From the NCBI GenBank assembly GCA_934725655.1, contig CAKVCJ010000049.1, positions 1 through 9,877 of the forward strand: a DNA stretch of 9,877 bases. The letters run 5' to 3'. The position numbers and the translations under genes are program-made. Of the stretch, positions 7,367 through 9,877 are shown piece by piece. A model generated the notes under the pieces. That model was not told the origin of the DNA. It did no database searches and saw only the letters and a list, made by a program, of their open reading frames with translations. The stretch is from an uncultured Brachyspira sp. Lineage in GTDB: Bacteria; Spirochaetota; Brachyspiria; Brachyspirales; Brachyspiraceae. Every line of letters starts with the position of its first letter. Within the stretch, counting starts at the first letter, position 1.

Positions 7367-7808
7367 CAAAAAGCCCCGCAATTTTTGTTTCGCTTTTTGT
7401 TCCTTTAGCTGAGTTTTCTATATCTTTAAATATTTTCTGGAGTTTTTCATTTAGATTATGTTTTTCTTTGCTGTCTTTTTCAGTCTCTTGATTATTAGCT
7501 TCTTTTCTTATATTTTCAAAGAGTTCGCTCGGATATATAAAAAATCCTTTAAGGCTAATAATATCATCTCTTATAGGCTCTGCTTCTTCATCTTTTAAAC
7601 TCGCATAATTAAAATCTTTATCTCCTGCCTCCCATTCATTTTGATTTATACAATCAGCAAGATGCTCAGAAATATACCTATAAAAAAGCATTCCAAGCAC
7701 ATACTGCTTAAAATCCCAACCATCAACGCTTCCTCTCAAATCGTCAGCTATTTTCCATATTTTGTTATGAAGCTCTTCTCTCTCCATTATGCTTTTATTG
7801 TCTGCCAT
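7341..7808 (-). CDS. hsdM: Type I DNA methyltransferase M subunit, N-terminal domain, ends at a frameshift
   Basis: The frame starts at the ATG at 7808, eight bases after GGAG, and codes 155 residues. Residues 10-150 are the HsdM N-terminal helical domain, seen in EELHNKIWKIADDLRGSVDG, WDFKQYVLGMLFYRYISEHL and the later FKDIENSAKGTKSETKIAGL. After FDDY (residue 150) the family continues with DVNSNKLG, but here the frame reads RCKQQ and stops at 7341. The DNA is GATGATTATAGATGTAAAC, where a single extra base within TATA (7361-7358) moves the frame. This domain alone has no S-adenosylmethionine site. Fragment complementation with the downstream part is conceivable but not shown by the sequence. 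Confidence 0.85.
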   Translation of the reverse strand: MADNKSIMEREELHNKIWKIADDLRGSVDGWDFKQYVLGMLFYRYISEHLADCINQNEWEAGDKDFNYASLKDEEAEPIRDDIISLKGFFIYPSELFENIRKEANNQETEKDSKEKHNLNEKLQKIFKDIENSAKGTKSETKIAGLFDDYRCKQQ

Positions 7809-7841
7809 TTATTTTACTCCAAACTGTGATAGATTTACATA

Positions 7842-7870
7842 ATTATAATATTGTTTTGTTATTTTTTCAA
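7842..7870 (-). promoter_or_regulatory. Promoter of the hsdM-hsdS-hsdR locus
   Basis: On the minus strand TTGAAA (7870-7865) is followed after 17 bases by a perfect TATAAT (7847-7842), and the hsdM start is at 7808. This is the strongest promoter-like signal upstream of the restriction genes; hsdS has none because it follows hsdM by nine bases. Confidence 0.65.
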
Positions 7871-7909
7871 CATTATTAAAAATTAATACACTATAATAAT
7901 AAACTAATT

Positions 7910-8070
7910 TTAAATTAATTCTTTTATAGGAGTATATCCGCTTTTTTCAACTAAATACTGTCCATCTTTTGAAACTATAAAATCTATTAATTTTTTTATA
8001 TTAGGATTATTGTCCATAGCTTTTTAGTTGTTACAGCATAAAATGTAGTTGATAGAGTATAAGAGCCGTT
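7910..8070 (-). pseudogene. Decayed C-terminal fragment of a PstS-like phosphate-binding protein
   Basis: Reading the minus strand from 8070, the DNA gives NGSYTLSTTFYAVTTK and then, after a one-base shift in an A5 run (8025-8021), AMDNNPNIKKLIDFIVSKDG followed by QYLVEKSGYTPIKELI and TAA (7912-7910). This matches the C-terminal end of phosphate ABC transporter substrate-binding proteins, where a YxLS strand precedes a helix, then FxxSxDGQxxVxKxGYxPI. There is an in-frame stop just upstream (8073-8071), no start codon and no signal peptide, so about 50 residues of a protein normally near 270-300 remain. It is a remnant, probably left by a deletion or by insertion of the neighbouring genes. 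Other extracellular solute-binding families of the same fold cannot be excluded. Confidence 0.6.
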
Positions 8071-8154
8071 TTATATATTTTATTTAATTTTATAGATACC
8101 ATAAAACTAAATATAGAGCAACAAAACCTATTAAAAATATATTTGTTTAAACTA

Positions 8155-8182
8155 TTGAATTTTTTTATATTTTCTGTATAAT
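8155..8182 (+). promoter_or_regulatory. Promoter of the rhodanese gene
   Basis: TTGAAT (8155-8160), 16 bases, then a perfect TATAAT (8177-8182), about 31 bases before the ATG at 8214. The stretch 8071-8154 before it holds no gene that I can support. Confidence 0.6.
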
Positions 8183-8213
8183 AAAATTATACATATATAG
8201 GGTATATTAAAAA

Positions 8214-8627
8214 ATGAATAATACATTATCATTAATTATATTATTAATATTATTTTTTATAATAATAACTTTTGTGAAGAAAATAATATTTACTATCATG
8301 AGTAAAGGTAAATATAAAAACATAAAACTTAATGAAGCTATAGAATTATATAAAAACAATAAAAATATAGGTTTAATAGATGTAAGAAGCTATCAGGAAG
8401 TGCAATATAGCGGATACATAAAAAACAGTATAAACATAGCTTTAGATGACATCAATTTTAATGACAAAATGTCTAAATTAGATAAAGATAAAGAATATAT
8501 AGTTTATTGTGCAAGCGGCTCTCGTTCTTCTTATGCTTGTATGCGTATGTATAAATTGGGTTTTAAAAACATATATAATCTTACATATGCTGGATATTCA
8601 GCACTTAATAATGCTTTAAAAAGATAG
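8214..8627 (+). CDS. Membrane-anchored single-domain rhodanese
   Basis: The 137-residue product starts with a hydrophobic segment at about 5-27 followed by lysines, an anchor or uncleaved signal with no clear cleavage motif. Residues 37-137 form one rhodanese domain: the LNEAIELYKNN helix, the GLIDVRSYQEVQYSGYIKNS element with the DVR and GYI signatures (usually DVR and GHI), and the active loop CASGSRSS with catalytic C99 and R104. Rhodanese-like proteins carry sulfur as a cysteine persulfide or act in thiol redox chemistry; the exact substrate is not readable. The start has only a weak AGGG 10 bases upstream, but no better start exists. It lies 73 bases upstream of a DsbD-type gene on the same strand, suggesting shared work on thiols in the envelope. 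Which side of the membrane the domain faces is uncertain: the lysines after the hydrophobic segment (VKK, SKGK) favour a cytoplasmic domain by the positive-inside rule. Confidence 0.88.
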   Translation: MNNTLSLIILLILFFIIITFVKKIIFTIMSKGKYKNIKLNEAIELYKNNKNIGLIDVRSYQEVQYSGYIKNSINIALDDINFNDKMSKLDKDKEYIVYCASGSRSSYACMRMYKLGFKNIYNLTYAGYSALNNALKR

Positions 8628-8655
8628 TTTTAAGTTCTTTTTTATAATTCTTAAA

Positions 8656-8683
8656 TTGACAATTATTTTATTTTATGTATATT
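8656..8683 (+). promoter_or_regulatory. Promoter of the dsbD-like gene
   Basis: A perfect TTGACA (8656-8661) is separated by 16 bases from TATATT (8678-8683), 17 bases before the ATG at 8701, so the leader would be about 10 bases long and barely reach beyond the ribosome binding site GGAGAG (8692-8697). The gene could therefore be expressed separately from the rhodanese gene. Confidence 0.5.
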
Positions 8684-8700
8684 AATTTTACGGAGAGAGC

Positions 8701-9877
8701 ATGAGAAAGATATATATTTTTTTGTTTATAATTTTTAGTTTAACAGCTTATAGTCAGAGTTTCAATAGTTTACTTAATAAAAATACAGAAGCTGTAATTA
8801 TTTTTAGCCTATCAACTAATAATAATAAAATTACAGTAAAAGCAAATATTCCAGAAGGTTATTATGCGTATTTAGAATCAAGCATAGCAAATAAAATATT
8901 ATTTTTTGCAGACAATAAAGAAATAAATACAACATATCCAAAAGGCGAAAAGTATCATGATGATATTATAATAAAAGGAGATACTGAGTTTATATTAAAT
9001 GATATTAATATAAATAAAATTAACTTTATAAAAGCAACTTATCAATTATGTTCAGCAAAAGACAATGTATGCTTAAAGCCTCAAAGCAAAGTAATATACG
9101 GCGAAGAAATTGATATACCAAACAATACCATCGCAAATGAAAAACCAGAGAATGCAAGCTCTATAGAAAATTATATTAAAGGAAGCAATAATATATTTAT
9201 AACATTAATTTTGATATTTGCAGCAGGACTTGCATCTGTGCTTTTGCCTTGCACCTATCCCCTACTTTCAATTACAGTGTCTATTTTAGGAACTACAACA
9301 GACGAAAAAAACAATAAAAAATCAAGCGTATTAGTTTCACTTTTATTTGCATTGGGCGTAATAACAACCTACACTCTATTAGGTGCAATTGTTTCTGTAG
9401 CTGGGTTTGCTTTTCATAAAACCATACTCTTTGGAAGTATTGGATATAATCCTATTGTTTTAACTATATTGGTATTATTATTTTTATACTTTACTTTTTC
9501 AATGGCTGGCTTTTATGAGATTAAAGCTCCTTCATTTTTGCAGTCTGCAAAGACAAATGCATATGCTAAAAAAAATCAATCAATATTCCATAAATATATA
9601 ATGGGGCTTCTTGCAGGAATAGTTGCCACTCCTTGTGCTGCTCCTATAATAGCTGTTATATTAGAAATAGGTTTTCTTAATCCTGTATTTGCCACTTTAT
9701 ATATGGCTGTTTATGCTTTGGGTTTTGCTTCTGTATTATTTGTTCTTGGAACATTTGCTTCAATACTTACAAAAATGCCTAAGGCTGGAACTTGGATGGT
9801 GTATGTTAAATATATTTTCACTTTCCTAATGATGATAATAAGTTTCTATTATGCTAATATACTTTTTGGTGTTTTAG
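8701..9877 (+). CDS. dsbD: DsbD-type thiol:disulfide interchange protein (3' end outside window)
   Basis: DsbD passes electrons from cytoplasmic thioredoxin across the inner membrane to periplasmic reductases. The start at 8701 follows GGAGAGAGC. The first 392 residues are visible. Residues 1-19 are a signal peptide (MRKIYIFLFIIFSLTAYSQS). Residues 20-150 fit the periplasmic alpha domain, with the cysteine pair C117 and C124 in YQLCSAKDNVCLKPQSK, where E. coli DsbD has its C103/C109 pair. The membrane domain follows with six visible hydrophobic segments (about 165-190, 208-235, 249-268, 299-325, 328-350, 364-392). Its two catalytic cysteines are both present: C184 in LLPCTYPLLS and C312 in ATPCAAPII. 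The C-terminal thioredoxin-like gamma domain, if present, lies past the window. The alpha domain argues against the shorter CcdA relative. The final symbol depends on the missing C-terminus. Confidence 0.88.
   Translation, partial: MRKIYIFLFIIFSLTAYSQSFNSLLNKNTEAVIIFSLSTNNNKITVKANIPEGYYAYLESSIANKILFFADNKEINTTYPKGEKYHDDIIIKGDTEFILNDININKINFIKATYQLCSAKDNVCLKPQSKVIYGEEIDIPNNTIANEKPENASSIENYIKGSNNIFITLILIFAAGLASVLLPCTYPLLSITVSILGTTTDEKNNKKSSVLVSLLFALGVITTYTLLGAIVSVAGFAFHKTILFGSIGYNPIVLTILVLLFLYFTFSMAGFYEIKAPSFLQSAKTNAYAKKNQSIFHKYIMGLLAGIVATPCAAPIIAVILEIGFLNPVFATLYMAVYALGFASVLFVLGTFASILTKMPKAGTWMVYVKYIFTFLMMIISFYYANILFGVL

Noticed and set aside
8088..8138. Minus-strand peptide NIFLIGFVALYLVLWYL followed by a stop, resembling the C-terminal membrane helix of some protein
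   Set aside because: Only about 17 residues, upstream stop in frame, no start; AT-rich DNA easily gives such hydrophobic strings. Could be a second remnant but cannot be supported.
8615..8657. Possible terminator after the rhodanese gene (TTTAAG/CTTAAA with a T-rich loop)
   Set aside because: A 6-bp AT stem with a loop near 15 bases and no GC clamp or following U-run; not convincing as a rho-independent terminator.
1..9877. CRISPR array, tRNA, rRNA or transposase
   Set aside because: No regularly spaced repeats, no tRNA-like cloverleaf with conserved arms, and no transposase or integrase motifs were seen on either strand.

Overview
The window is very AT-rich, uses the standard genetic code (TGA is not read through in any intact gene) and carries short AGGAG-type ribosome binding sites. 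Ankyrin-like exported proteins, a DUF2271 periplasmic protein and two GC-rich intergenic repeats that I associate from memory with Brachyspira genomes suggest an intestinal spirochaete of the genus Brachyspira. The genus is an inference; low-GC Gram-negative organization is the safer statement.

Layout. Minus strand, 1-943: 5' part of an exported ankyrin-like protein with a membrane anchor, cut by the window edge. Minus strand, 1024-1559: DUF2271 periplasmic protein whose last ~26 codons are out of frame. Minus strand, 7808 down to 1598: a complete Type I restriction-modification locus in the order hsdM, hsdS, hsdR, with a good promoter in front of hsdM. hsdR is intact. hsdM and hsdS are each split by a one-base shift; corrected for it they give 529 and 388 residues, normal sizes for the families. 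The hsdS shift sits in an A7 run exactly at the junction between the first half (TRD1 plus conserved repeat) and the second half (TRD2 plus conserved repeat), so slippage there would switch between a full two-TRD subunit and a single-TRD half subunit. The 356 bases between hsdS and hsdR hold two repeat-like elements with perfect inverted repeats; the one next to hsdR is GC-rich and supplies the Shine-Dalgarno sequence of hsdR.

The 7809-8213 gap holds the hsd promoter, a decayed C-terminal fragment of a PstS-like phosphate-binding protein, and the promoter for the next gene. Plus strand, 8214-9877: a membrane-anchored single-domain rhodanese followed by a DsbD-type thiol:disulfide reductase, cut by the window end; both have good sigma-70-type promoters and together form a small envelope redox/sulfur region.

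How the parts work together: HsdM and HsdS would form a DNA methyltransferase; with HsdR the complex translocates and cuts unmodified DNA. As the sequence reads here, both M and S are interrupted, so the system is either off, working with fragments, phase-variable, or affected by base-calling errors. Four single-base shifts lie in 10 kb, three of them in short A runs, while hsdR, the ankyrin gene, the rhodanese and dsbD are open throughout; this pattern deserves checking in raw reads.
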